DNA of 27,521 nucleotides, from assembly GCA_044450785.1 (NCBI GenBank), contig JBIOJM010000107.1, positions 1 through 27,521 of the forward strand, given 5' to 3'. The stretch comes from JBIOJM01 sp044450785 (GTDB lineage Bacteria > Planctomycetota > Planctomycetia > Isosphaerales > Isosphaeraceae). The position numbers were made by a program, and so were the translations under genes. A model generated the notes under the pieces. The model was not told the origin of the DNA. It made no database searches and was given only the letters and a program-made list of their open reading frames with translations. Positions 1 to 7,509 of the stretch are shown here, piece after piece. Positions within the stretch are counted from its first letter, which is position 1; the number at the start of each line of letters is the position of its first letter.

Positions 1-80
1 GGGGGGGGGGGGGGGGGGCGCGCCGGTGGGCGGGGGGGGGGGCCCCCCCCCCCCTGGGGGGGGCGCGCCCCACCGCGCGG
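1..80. other. Low-complexity poly-G/poly-C start of window
   Basis: The first 80 bases are nearly pure G and C runs: 18 G at the start, then a run of about 12 G followed directly by about 14 C. Two ggcgcgcc-like blocks face each other. No planctomycete coding or regulatory sequence looks like this, and it changes abruptly to ordinary sequence near position 85. I read it as a contig-end or sequencing artefact. A real GC-rich foldback is possible but less likely. Confidence 0.6.
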
Positions 81-92
81 GCCGTGGCGATC

Positions 93-129
93 GGTGGGCC
101 TCACGATGCCGAGCATCGTTCGACCCACC
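93..129. repeat. Short REP-like palindrome
   Basis: GGTGGG (93-98) pairs with CCCACC (124-129), and inside it CGATGC pairs with GCATCG around a 3-base loop (104-118). Short interrupted palindromes beginning GGTGGG and ending CCCACC are frequent between genes in planctomycete genomes. That statement is from general knowledge; only one copy is visible here. The rest of 131-355, upstream of the DUF1501 gene, holds no gene or recognisable site. Confidence 0.4.
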
Positions 130-355
130 CTACATCCGGTTGCGGCGCTGCCGCGTTAGGTACTTTACAAAGACAGGCGATCAAGCAACAAAGGGCGTCG
201 ATTTTGTGGTTTATCCCGGTGTCGACAATTCTCCGAAGCCAGGCTAGAACAGCACCCCGGCTTGCCCAACACCCTCTGTTTAAGATAGAATCAATCCTTG
301 TTATACAGGGAATCGATTCGGGCGAGCCTGCTCACCGACGCTGGAAAACCCAAGC

Positions 356-1762
356 ATGCAAATGCGTCACCGCCATTCTGCCGGGATCATTCGCCGCGAG
401 TTCATCCAAGTTGGATTCTCGGGGTTGGTGGGCTTGGGGTTGTCCGACCTGCTCGCGGTTCGGTCACGAGCCGGCAGGGCGACGCCCGGGGGTTCGCCAG
501 TCGCGGTGCCGCGGCGCGCCAGGTCGGTGATCCTGGTCTTCTTGACCGGCGGCTTGAGCCATATCGACTCGCTCGACATGAAGCCGGGTGCGCCCGATGG
601 GATCCGAGGTGAGTTTCAGCCGATCGGGACCAAGGTCCCGGGCATTCATCTCTGCGAGCACTTGCCCGGGCTGGCGGCCCGTGCCGACCGATTGGCGATC
701 GTCCGATCGCTGGCGCATGGTTACACCAACCACCTGAACGCGACCCACGAGGTCTTGACGGGCCAATCACAACCGGGCGCCTTCTTCGACAAGGTCGCCT
801 CGCGCGATGACTATCCTTGTTATGCCGGGGCGACGGACGCGATTCGGCCTCGATCCGATGGCATTCCCAGCGGGGTGATGCTTCCCACGTTCTTGATGGA
901 AGGCCCCCTGGTCTGGCCTGGCCAGCATGCCGGTTTCTTGGGACCACGACACGACCCCTGGCAAGTGCGGCAGGATCCGAATCGACCCGGCTTCGGATTC
1001 GAAGGGCTGGCGTTGCCGGCGGGCCTCTCCATCGAGCGGCTGGGCCGGCGGAGATCGCTCGTCGATCAGCTCGCGGCCCGGCTCGATCAACGGGCAACGC
1101 GGGCGACCGAGACCAAGGACCCGTTTGCCGACCAGCTCGACCGAGCTTATTCGCTCTTGCTCTCGGGCAAGGTGGCACGGGCGTTCGACCTGGGCCGCGA
1201 AGATCCCAAGCTCCGCGACCGGTACGGCCGGCACATGTACGGGCAGTCGCTCCTGCTCGCAAGAAGGCTCGTCACGGCCGGGGTCCCGATCGTCCAGGTC
1301 AACATGGGCCGCGTTCAGACCTGGGACACCCACTCCGCTAACTTCAAATCCCTCAAGGACCGGCTGCTGCCGCCGACCGACCAGGGTGTGTCGGCCCTGC
1401 TCGATGACCTGCAGACCCGAGGCCTCCTCGACGAAACGCTGGTGGTCGTCACCGGCGAGTTCGGACGAACGCCCCGCATCGGCTCCAGCACCGGCAACGC
1501 CAACACCCGCGACGGCCGCGATCACTGGGCGGCTGTCTTCTCGGCCATCTTCGCGGGCGCGGGTGTGCGAGGGGGCCAGACGATCGGCCAGTCCGATAAG
1601 ATGGGGGCCTATCCGGCCAGCCGCCCCTACACGCCGGGCGACCTCGCCGCGACGATCTACCGCGCGCTCGGGATCGACCCGGCCATCGAGCTCCACGACC
1701 GGCTCGGACGGCCCATCCGCCTGTGCACGGGCGAGGAGATCGCGCCGCTTTTCAGCGGGTAA
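356..1762 (+). CDS. DUF1501 family protein, Tat-exported
   Basis: A 468-residue protein of the DUF1501 family, which has an alkaline-phosphatase/sulfatase-like fold and unknown substrate and is greatly expanded in planctomycetes. The N-terminus carries a twin-arginine signal: IIRREF at residues 11-16, then a hydrophobic stretch to about residue 34, so export is expected. Family signatures are visible: a VFLTGGLSHIDSLDMKP block near residues 63-80, the NATHEVLTGQ segment near 125-135, GEFGRTPRIG near 367-376, and GRDHW followed by GGQTIGQSDKMG and the YTPGDLAATIYRALGIDP tail. Two ATGs (356 and 362) are possible; no strong ribosome site separates them. Such genes usually follow a cytochrome-like DUF1549/DUF1553 partner, which would lie beyond the left end. 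The family call is firm; the biochemical role is not known. Confidence 0.9.
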   Translation: MQMRHRHSAGIIRREFIQVGFSGLVGLGLSDLLAVRSRAGRATPGGSPVAVPRRARSVILVFLTGGLSHIDSLDMKPGAPDGIRGEFQPIGTKVPGIHLCEHLPGLAARADRLAIVRSLAHGYTNHLNATHEVLTGQSQPGAFFDKVASRDDYPCYAGATDAIRPRSDGIPSGVMLPTFLMEGPLVWPGQHAGFLGPRHDPWQVRQDPNRPGFGFEGLALPAGLSIERLGRRRSLVDQLAARLDQRATRATETKDPFADQLDRAYSLLLSGKVARAFDLGREDPKLRDRYGRHMYGQSLLLARRLVTAGVPIVQVNMGRVQTWDTHSANFKSLKDRLLPPTDQGVSALLDDLQTRGLLDETLVVVTGEFGRTPRIGSSTGNANTRDGRDHWAAVFSAIFAGAGVRGGQTIGQSDKMGAYPASRPYTPGDLAATIYRALGIDPAIELHDRLGRPIRLCTGEEIAPLFSG

Positions 1763-1810
1763 GAACCACCGAGGCCGGGCGGTGAACCGACAAGACACGG
1801 AGGATTCGCC

Positions 1811-2209
1811 ATGTCCATCGTAGAGCGAATGCGAGCTCAACTACCCGAGGCGATGAAGACCCGCGACACGGTCCGACTCGGCTTCCTGCGTTACTGGATC
1901 GCGCAGTTGACCCTGGGGACCGGGGCCGAGATGACCGAAGCCGACGCCTTCAAGAAGATGCGCGGGGTGCTCAAGGAGGCCAAATCGGGCCTGACGACGT
2001 TCAGTGCCCTAGAACTGGCGCTGATCCGCGAATGGGTCCCTCCCACGTTGACCGCCGAGCAGATCAGCGAAGCACTCGCTCCCGTCGCCGAACAGATCAA
2101 GGCCGCACCCAAGGACGGCATGGCCATGGGGATCGCCATGAAGACGCTGGCCGGCCAGCACGTGGAAAGCGACGACGTCAAAGCCGCCATCGCCGCCCTG
2201 CGCACCTGA
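1811..2209 (+). CDS. GatB/YqeY domain protein
   Basis: A 132-residue protein of the YqeY family, a stand-alone helical domain resembling the C-terminal tRNA-binding part of GatB, the amidotransferase subunit that makes Gln-tRNA or Asn-tRNA. Supporting sequence: an N-terminal amphipathic helix with KTRDTVRLGFLRYW, an EREWVPP-like turn (IREWVPPTLTAEQI) and the C-terminal GMAMGIAMKTLAGQ...DDVKAAIAAL block. The start is well set: GGAGG at 1799-1803 lies 7 bases before ATG 1811. It begins 48 bases after the DUF1501 gene on the same strand and may be cotranscribed, although no functional link is evident. Stand-alone YqeY proteins have no settled function; full amidotransferase activity is not implied. 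Confidence 0.85.
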   Translation: MSIVERMRAQLPEAMKTRDTVRLGFLRYWIAQLTLGTGAEMTEADAFKKMRGVLKEAKSGLTTFSALELALIREWVPPTLTAEQISEALAPVAEQIKAAPKDGMAMGIAMKTLAGQHVESDDVKAAIAALRT

Positions 2210-2247
2210 GGTGGGTAGAGCTGAAGGACAAGGTTCACCTTCCGGAC

Positions 2248-2352
2248 ATGCTCGATGTCGGCCGCATCGATGAGAGTCGGTGCGGCCGCGTTCCTGCCGA
2301 ACTGGCCGGCAGACTCAAGGAGATCGTCGAAGAGCGAGATCGGGAAGCGTGA
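2248..2352 (+). CDS. Small ORF immediately upstream of the caspase gene
   Basis: A 34-residue charged reading frame, starting MLDVGRIDESRCGRVPAELA, that ends 4 bases before the chosen start of the caspase gene. The frame is also open upstream with protein-like composition (VELKDKVHLPD precedes the ATG), so the true start may be a non-standard codon near 2221, or this is the tail of a lost gene. An AAGGACAAGG stretch at 2224-2233 is 14 bases from the ATG, which is far for a ribosome site. The tight spacing suggests translational coupling with the caspase gene. No family is recognised. It could also be chance coding in high-GC DNA. Confidence 0.3.
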   Translation: MLDVGRIDESRCGRVPAELAGRLKEIVEERDREA

Positions 2353-2356
2353 CCCC

Positions 2357-5300
2357 ATGACTGCTCGATTCGATCACGGCTATGCCCTCCTCATCGGCGT
2401 TGGCCGGTTGGCTAACTGGGAGGAGATGTCGCTGCCGGAATCGGTTCAGGACGTCCGCGCGATCAAGGAGACCCTGGCCGACCCGAGGTTGTGTGCTTAT
2501 CCGGACACCGAGGAACACATCCGCGAAATCCACGACGAGAGCGCGACAAGAACGGGGATTCTTGAGGGATTGGAATGGCTGATGAGCCGGGCCGATCAAG
2601 ACCCCTCGGCAACAGCCGTGGTCTATTACTCGGGCCACGGAATGCTCGATTCGCATTCGAGCAACTACTTCCTGATCCCGCATGACGTCGACCCGTCCGG
2701 CATCGCCGGCACGGCAGTCGCATTTCAAGACTTTGCCACGGAAATCAGGAAGGTAAGGGCTCAGCGTCGCCTCGTCGTGCTCGATTGTTGCCATGCCGGG
2801 GCATTGCGCGGGGGCAAGGGAGGTCTCAGGCGAGACTTTCCGTCCCGGATGGAAGCGGCGTCCGCGCCCAGGTCCTTCCTCGATCAGCTCAAGGAAGGCA
2901 AGGGGCACGCGGTGTTCTGCTCTTCCGAGGAAAGTGAGTCGTCCTGGGTTCTCAAGGGCGGTAACATCAGCATTTTCACCTACCATTTTCTCGAGGCACT
3001 CCGCGGCGCGGCCAGCAAGGCCGGCGAGACAGTTGTGAATCTCTCGCACTTGATGAACCACGTGGGCCGGGAGGTCCCCAAGAGCGCCCAAGCTCAGTGG
3101 GGCAAGAGGCAGACGCCTTTCTTCCTCTTCGAAACTCAGGATTATGCCGTTGCGCTGCTGCGAGGCGGCAAGGGGCTGCCCTCGAGCGCGGAGTTTCTCC
3201 AAGGCATTGCGTCGACTCGATCTCCGGGCCCGGAGTTCGGCGATTACCCGGAGCTGACCCGAGCTTATCTCTCCCCGTGGTCCGTCTTCGAGCGGGTGAA
3301 GCTGGACTCGTTCCGGGGCCGGGAGTGGCTCGAAAAACGGCTCGATGGCTTCCTGAGTCGTTACGACCGGGGCCTTTTCATCCTGGAGGCCAAGGCAGGT
3401 CTGGGGAAGACGGCCTTCCTGGCCCATCTGGCGCGCACGCGCGGTTACGTTCATCACTTTGTCGAGCTGGCCCCAGGCCCGGACGGCGTCGCTCGGGGCC
3501 TGAAAAGCCTGACGGCCCAGTTGATCCGAGCGTGGGGCTTGGCCCCCGAGGTCCTCGACGCGGTAGGGCCAGTCTCGAGTCTGCGCCCGGACTTCCTCCA
3601 GAACCTGCTCAAGCAGGCGTCCGACCTCAGGCAGCAGCCCGATCAGAAAATCGTCCTGGTCGTGGACGCCCTCGACGAGGCCGGTCCTCCCGCGCCCGGA
3701 CAGAATGTGCTGGGATTACCGCGAGTGCTGCCCGCAGGGGTTTACCTGGTCGTTTCCCACCGGCCGGTCGATGTCTCACTGACGATCGAAGCTCCTCGTG
3801 AGATCGTGCGGATCGACGCCCAGGCGGCGAACAACCTGGCAGACATGCGCGCGTTCCTCGAGGAGGCCGCCGACTGGCCGGGAGTCAGGAAGGCGCGCGA
3901 AGAGAACGAGAACCCGGTTTCGAGGGAGTCGTTCGTCGCGACCCTGCTCGAAAAGAGCCAGGGGGTTTGGATCTACCTCAAGTACGTGCTCGATGAAATC
4001 GAACGCGGCCCGCGTTCCCCCTTGAAACTCGATGAGCTGCCCCAGGGCCTCTGGGAGTATTACGAGAAGTTCTGGAAGCAATGGAAGGGAACGAACATCA
4101 AACGATGGCGTTCCTTCGATCTCCCATTCCTGAGCACACTGGCCGCCGCCCAGGACGACCTGACACTTGAGAATCTCTTGACTCTGACCGGCCTGGGAGA
4201 CCGGCCCAAGGTCGCTCGTCATTTCCGTGACGCGCTCGACACCTGGAGCCCTTACCTGGCGTCGTCTTCGGGGGGTCCGGGATCACCGAAAACCTATCGC
4301 TTCTATCATGCCAGCCTGCGCGACTTCTTCCACGGCATGCTGGAACGCGCGCAGTTGACCCACTCCGAGCAGTCCTTCGCCGAGGAGCTGGCCGAGGCCA
4401 CCCGGCAAGCTCAATCCCGGATGAGTGACATCTTCATTCGCCGCTGGGGCGGCCTGGACGCGGGGCTTCCCGCCTTGTCCCACCGCGTGGGGAGAGAGCA
4501 GATCGACGATTACGGCCTGCGGCATCTGGCGGAACACCTCGAAGGCGCTGGCCGCATGGCTGACCTCCATCGCCTGATGCGTCTGGAGCGTCGCGTCGGT
4601 GAGAAGGGGACTGGGCCAGCTCGCGCGGAGAACGTCTGGTTCACGGCCAGGGAGCGCGTCGGCGACACCGAGGGCTACGTCAACGATCTCGCCCGGGCCG
4701 CGCGGCTGGTCGACGTCGCCGGCCGACCGGACCTCGACACGAGCCATCTCGCCGCGCACGTCGGCCTGGGCATCCGCTATGCACTGATGTCGTCCTCCCT
4801 CAACAGCCTCGCAGCGACCATCCCAGGAACGCTGATCGCGACGCTGGTCGAGAAGGGCTACTGGCTGCCCTCGCAGGGGCTGGCGTACGCCCAACGAGTC
4901 CCCGACCCGGGGGAGCGGGTTCTCTTATTCATCGAAATCAGTCTGCACCTCGAAGATCGCGAGAAAGAAAGCGCACTGCGCAAGGCGCTGGAGGCGGCGC
5001 GGGAGATCGAGTGCGAGGATCCCCGGGCCGAGGCCCTGGCGGCGCTCGTGCCTCACGTGACTGAGCCCCTGCTTGACAGCGCGCTGGAGGTGGCGCGGAG
5101 GATCGGGGACGAGGTGTACCGGGCCAGGGTGCTGGCGGCGTTGGCGCCGCGGCTGGCGGTGCTGGACCGCGCCGAGGAGGCGCTCGTGCTGGCGATGGAG
5201 ATCGAGAGCGGGTGGCGACGGGCCAAGGCGCTGGTGGCGCTGGCGCCCCTCCTGAGTGAGTCCCTACGTTGCAGGGTCGTGGAGGCGGCGTACGGGATCG

Positions 5301-5689
5301 GGGACGAGCGGCTCCGTGCCGAGACACTGGCGGAGCTGGGCCGCGCCGAGGAGGCACTCGGGCTGGCGCGGGGGATCGGAGACGAGTGGGACCGGGCCAA
5401 GGTGCTGGCGGCGTTGGCGCCGCGGCTGGCGGCACTGGGCCGCGCCGAGGAGGTGCTCGGGATGGCGCTGGGGATCGGGCACGAGGCGTGCCGGGCCGAG
5501 GTGCTGGCCGCGCTGGCGCCCCACCTGAGTGAGTCCCTGCTTCGTGGGGCGCTGGAGGCCACGCGCGGGATCGGGCTCGAGGTGTCGCGAACTCAGGTGC
5601 TGGCGGCGTGGCGCCGCGACTGGCGGCGCTGGGCCGCGCCGAGGAGGCACTCGGGCTGGCGCGGGAGATCAAGCACGAGCGGACACTAG
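2357..5689 (+). CDS. Caspase-like / STAND NTPase protein, N-terminal part (frameshifted)
   Basis: A 1,110-residue product. It starts with a peptidase C14 (caspase) domain: YALLIGVG at 9-16, catalytic His94 in YYSGHG and Cys145 in LDCCHAG, both intact. A STAND/NACHT-like P-loop NTPase follows: Walker A AKAGLGKT at 345-352 and Walker B LVVDALDEAG at 434-443. After a helical linker come degenerate helical repeats from about residue 875. This order (protease effector, NTPase switch, solenoid sensor) matches bacterial NLR-like signalling proteins; the role is inferred. Start 2357 was chosen because the caspase fold begins at once; an in-frame ATG at 2255 adds 34 unlike residues. GGGAAG lies upstream. 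The last roughly 27 residues are out of frame: one base appears missing between 5608 and 5609, and the repeats resume in the next frame up to 7197. Intact length would be about 1,613 residues. Confidence 0.85.
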   Translation: MTARFDHGYALLIGVGRLANWEEMSLPESVQDVRAIKETLADPRLCAYPDTEEHIREIHDESATRTGILEGLEWLMSRADQDPSATAVVYYSGHGMLDSHSSNYFLIPHDVDPSGIAGTAVAFQDFATEIRKVRAQRRLVVLDCCHAGALRGGKGGLRRDFPSRMEAASAPRSFLDQLKEGKGHAVFCSSEESESSWVLKGGNISIFTYHFLEALRGAASKAGETVVNLSHLMNHVGREVPKSAQAQWGKRQTPFFLFETQDYAVALLRGGKGLPSSAEFLQGIASTRSPGPEFGDYPELTRAYLSPWSVFERVKLDSFRGREWLEKRLDGFLSRYDRGLFILEAKAGLGKTAFLAHLARTRGYVHHFVELAPGPDGVARGLKSLTAQLIRAWGLAPEVLDAVGPVSSLRPDFLQNLLKQASDLRQQPDQKIVLVVDALDEAGPPAPGQNVLGLPRVLPAGVYLVVSHRPVDVSLTIEAPREIVRIDAQAANNLADMRAFLEEAADWPGVRKAREENENPVSRESFVATLLEKSQGVWIYLKYVLDEIERGPRSPLKLDELPQGLWEYYEKFWKQWKGTNIKRWRSFDLPFLSTLAAAQDDLTLENLLTLTGLGDRPKVARHFRDALDTWSPYLASSSGGPGSPKTYRFYHASLRDFFHGMLERAQLTHSEQSFAEELAEATRQAQSRMSDIFIRRWGGLDAGLPALSHRVGREQIDDYGLRHLAEHLEGAGRMADLHRLMRLERRVGEKGTGPARAENVWFTARERVGDTEGYVNDLARAARLVDVAGRPDLDTSHLAAHVGLGIRYALMSSSLNSLAATIPGTLIATLVEKGYWLPSQGLAYAQRVPDPGERVLLFIEISLHLEDREKESALRKALEAAREIECEDPRAEALAALVPHVTEPLLDSALEVARRIGDEVYRARVLAALAPRLAVLDRAEEALVLAMEIESGWRRAKALVALAPLLSESLRCRVVEAAYGIGDERLRAETLAELGRAEEALGLARGIGDEWDRAKVLAALAPRLAALGRAEEVLGMALGIGHEACRAEVLAALAPHLSESLLRGALEATRGIGLEVSRTQVLAAWRRDWRRWAAPRRHSGWRGRSSTSGH

Positions 5690-7020
5690 CCGGGGTGCTG
5701 GCGGCGCTGGCGCCGCGGCTGGCGGCGCTGGGCCGCGCCGAGGAGGTGCTCGGGATGGCGCTGGGGATCAATGACTTGGAGTTTCGGGCCAAGGTGCTGG
5801 CCGCGCTGGCGCCTCACCTGAGTGGGTCCCTGCTTCGTGGCGCGCTGGGGGCGGCGCGGGAGCTCTGGGGGTTGCCCCTGCGCGAGGTTCTGGCGGCGCT
5901 GACCCCGCGGCTAGCCGCGCTGGGCCGCGCCGAGGAGGCGCTCGAGCTGGCGCGGGCGATCGGGGACGAGTCGGACCGCGCCCAGGCGCTGGCGGCGGTG
6001 CTGGCGGCGCTGACCCCGCGGCTAGCCGCCCTGGGCCGCGCCGAGGAGGCACTTGAGCTGGCGCGGGGGGTCGGGGACGAGTCGGACCGCCTCCAGACGC
6101 TGGCGGCTCTGGCCCCGTGGCTGGCCGCACTGGGCCGCGCCGAGGAGGCGCTCGAGCTGGTGCGGTGGATCGGGGACGAGTGGCTTCAGGCAGCGGCGCT
6201 GGCGGCGCTGCCGCCACACCTGAACCAGTCCCTGCTTCGCAGCGCGCTGGAGGCGGCGCGGCGGATCGGGGACGAGCGGTGTCGGGACACCGCGCTGGCG
6301 GCGCTGGCGCCGCGGCTGGCGAGGCTGGGCCGGGCCCAGGAGGCGCTTGAGCTGGCGCTGGGGATCGGGGACGAGGCGCGCCGGGCCAAGGTGCTGGCCG
6401 CGCTGGCGCCCCACCTGAGTGAGTCCGTGGTTAGCAGCGCGCTGGAGGCGGCGCGGGGGATCCGGGACAACTGGGGCCGAGCGGAAGCGCTGGCGGCTCT
6501 GGCCGAGCGGCTGGCGGCAATGGGGCGCGCCCAGGAGGCGATTGAGCTGGCGCGCGGGATCGGGGTCGAGCCGCTCCGGGCCTGGGTCCTAGCGGCGCTG
6601 GCGCCCCACCTGGGCGACTCCCTCCTCCCCGCCGCCCTTGAGGCGGCGCGGGAGATCGGGAACGAGCGGCATCGGGCCCGTACGCTGGCGGCGCTGGGCC
6701 GCGCCGAGGAGGCGCTTGAGCTGGAGATCGGGCTCGAGTCGCGCGAGGCCGACCCGATGGACGAGCTCGATCCGATGCCGGAGGTCGAGGACAACTCGAG
6801 CCAGGTCAAGCACCTTGCCGCTCTGGGCCGCGCCGAGGAGGCGCTCGAGCTGGCGCGGGGGATCCCGCAAGAGTGGCGTGCCACGGCGCTGGAGGCGCTG
6901 GTGCCCCACCTGAATGAGCCCCTGCTTGGCAGCGCGCTGGAGGCGATGTGGGGAATCAGAGACGAGCGGCTCCGGGCCGTGGCACTGGCCGCGCTGGCGC
7001 GGCGGCTGGCGGAATTGCCC
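4975..7020 (+). repeat. Tandem degenerate coding repeats, about 100 bp
   Basis: Roughly twenty coding repeats of about 90-105 bp, with near-identical islands such as gcgctggcgccgcggctggc and ctgggccgcgccgaggaggc recurring across the block. They encode the alpha-solenoid of the caspase/STAND protein. Their DNA similarity makes the block prone to slippage, unequal crossing-over and misassembly, which matters for the frameshift that falls inside it. The unit count is by eye. Confidence 0.85.
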
Positions 7021-7197
7021 CAAACGCAGGTTCTCGCGCTCTGGACTGAAACGCTCCGACTTGCCGCGACGCGACCGCGCAGCGGTCTCCTGGCGGACCT
7101 GCGTGCCCTCGCGCCGATCGTCTCCGCCCTGGGGGGGCCCGAGGCCATCATCGAGGCCTGCCGGGCCATCGCGGATGTCGGACGCTGGTGGCCGTGA
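5608..7197 (+). CDS. C-terminal solenoid of the caspase/STAND protein (after frameshift)
   Basis: About 529 residues that continue the helical repeats of the preceding caspase gene in the -1 frame. At 5600-5616 the sequence reads gtgctggcggcg-tggcgcc, where every other repeat has a C making CTG; adding one base there rejoins the two frames without a gap. The GTG at 5608 is therefore probably not a real start. Units of about 30-35 residues alternate between two types, PRLAALGRAEEALELARGIGD and PHLSESLLRGALEAARGIGD, each ending in RAKVLAAL. They resemble TPR/HEAT-like alpha-solenoids found beside NACHT and caspase domains in cyanobacteria and planctomycetes, presumably for ligand or partner binding. 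One unit near 6730-6815 is replaced by an acidic stretch (DPMDELDPMPEVED). No slippery heptamer is visible, so programmed frameshifting is unlikely. Confidence 0.75.
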   Translation: MAPRLAALGRAEEALGLAREIKHERTLAGVLAALAPRLAALGRAEEVLGMALGINDLEFRAKVLAALAPHLSGSLLRGALGAARELWGLPLREVLAALTPRLAALGRAEEALELARAIGDESDRAQALAAVLAALTPRLAALGRAEEALELARGVGDESDRLQTLAALAPWLAALGRAEEALELVRWIGDEWLQAAALAALPPHLNQSLLRSALEAARRIGDERCRDTALAALAPRLARLGRAQEALELALGIGDEARRAKVLAALAPHLSESVVSSALEAARGIRDNWGRAEALAALAERLAAMGRAQEAIELARGIGVEPLRAWVLAALAPHLGDSLLPAALEAAREIGNERHRARTLAALGRAEEALELEIGLESREADPMDELDPMPEVEDNSSQVKHLAALGRAEEALELARGIPQEWRATALEALVPHLNEPLLGSALEAMWGIRDERLRAVALAALARRLAELPQTQVLALWTETLRLAATRPRSGLLADLRALAPIVSALGGPEAIIEACRAIADVGRWWP

Positions 7198-7221
7198 GCG
7201 GCCGATTCGCTCAAACGGTCG

Positions 7222-7238
7222 GATCGGACAACCCGATC
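7222..7238. terminator. Possible bidirectional hairpin between convergent genes
   Basis: GATCGG (7222-7227) and CCGATC (7233-7238) form a perfect 6-bp stem with a 5-base loop exactly between the stop codons of the convergent caspase (+) and propeptide-like (-) genes. No T-run follows on either strand, so intrinsic termination is uncertain. Confidence 0.3.
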
Positions 7239-7509
7239 ATGGATGTTTGGGTTTCAATGGAACTGATAGCTCGACGGCGCCGACCGCAGGGTCGTCCTTC
7301 AGCGTGGGAATCCGGCCGCGCTCGATCGAGCCCAGGATCGTCTTGCCGACCACCTGGTGCACGTCGAGCCCCAGTTTGGCCAGCCGCTCGAGGCAGTCTC
7401 CGCCCGGTTGATCGCTTTTCAACTCGACCAGGACCCTTACGGAGTCGCAAGAGGCCACGGTGTCCAGACCCGAGCCGCGGAGGATGCTCTTGAGGTCGCG
7501 CGGCGTCAT
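7237..7509 (-). CDS. Small subtilisin-propeptide-like (I9-like) protein
   Basis: A 90-residue product whose ATG (7509-7507) overlaps the TGA of the subtilase gene as ATGA, so the two are translationally coupled. The order VRVLVELKSD, a helix (CLERLAKLGLDV), HQVVGKTILGSIE, then LKDDPAVGAVELSVPLKP reads as the beta-alpha-beta-beta-alpha-beta pattern of subtilisin propeptides and I9 inhibitors. The last strand resembles the subtilase's own prodomain end (LARLAAVKYVEASHRLKP). I infer a trans-acting chaperone or inhibitor of the neighbouring protease; this is not a database match. It has no signal peptide and appears intact although its partner is broken. Alternative: a detached C-terminal domain of the protease. 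Confidence 0.6.
   Translation of the reverse strand: MTPRDLKSILRGSGLDTVASCDSVRVLVELKSDQPGGDCLERLAKLGLDVHQVVGKTILGSIERGRIPTLKDDPAVGAVELSVPLKPKHP

Noticed and set aside
5600..5616. Programmed -1 frameshift
   Set aside because: No X-XXY-YYZ heptamer is present, and the repeat consensus points to one simply missing base.
4975..7020. Repeats considered as a CRISPR array or non-coding tandem repeat
   Set aside because: The units are degenerate, in frame and encode helical repeats; there are no unique spacers.
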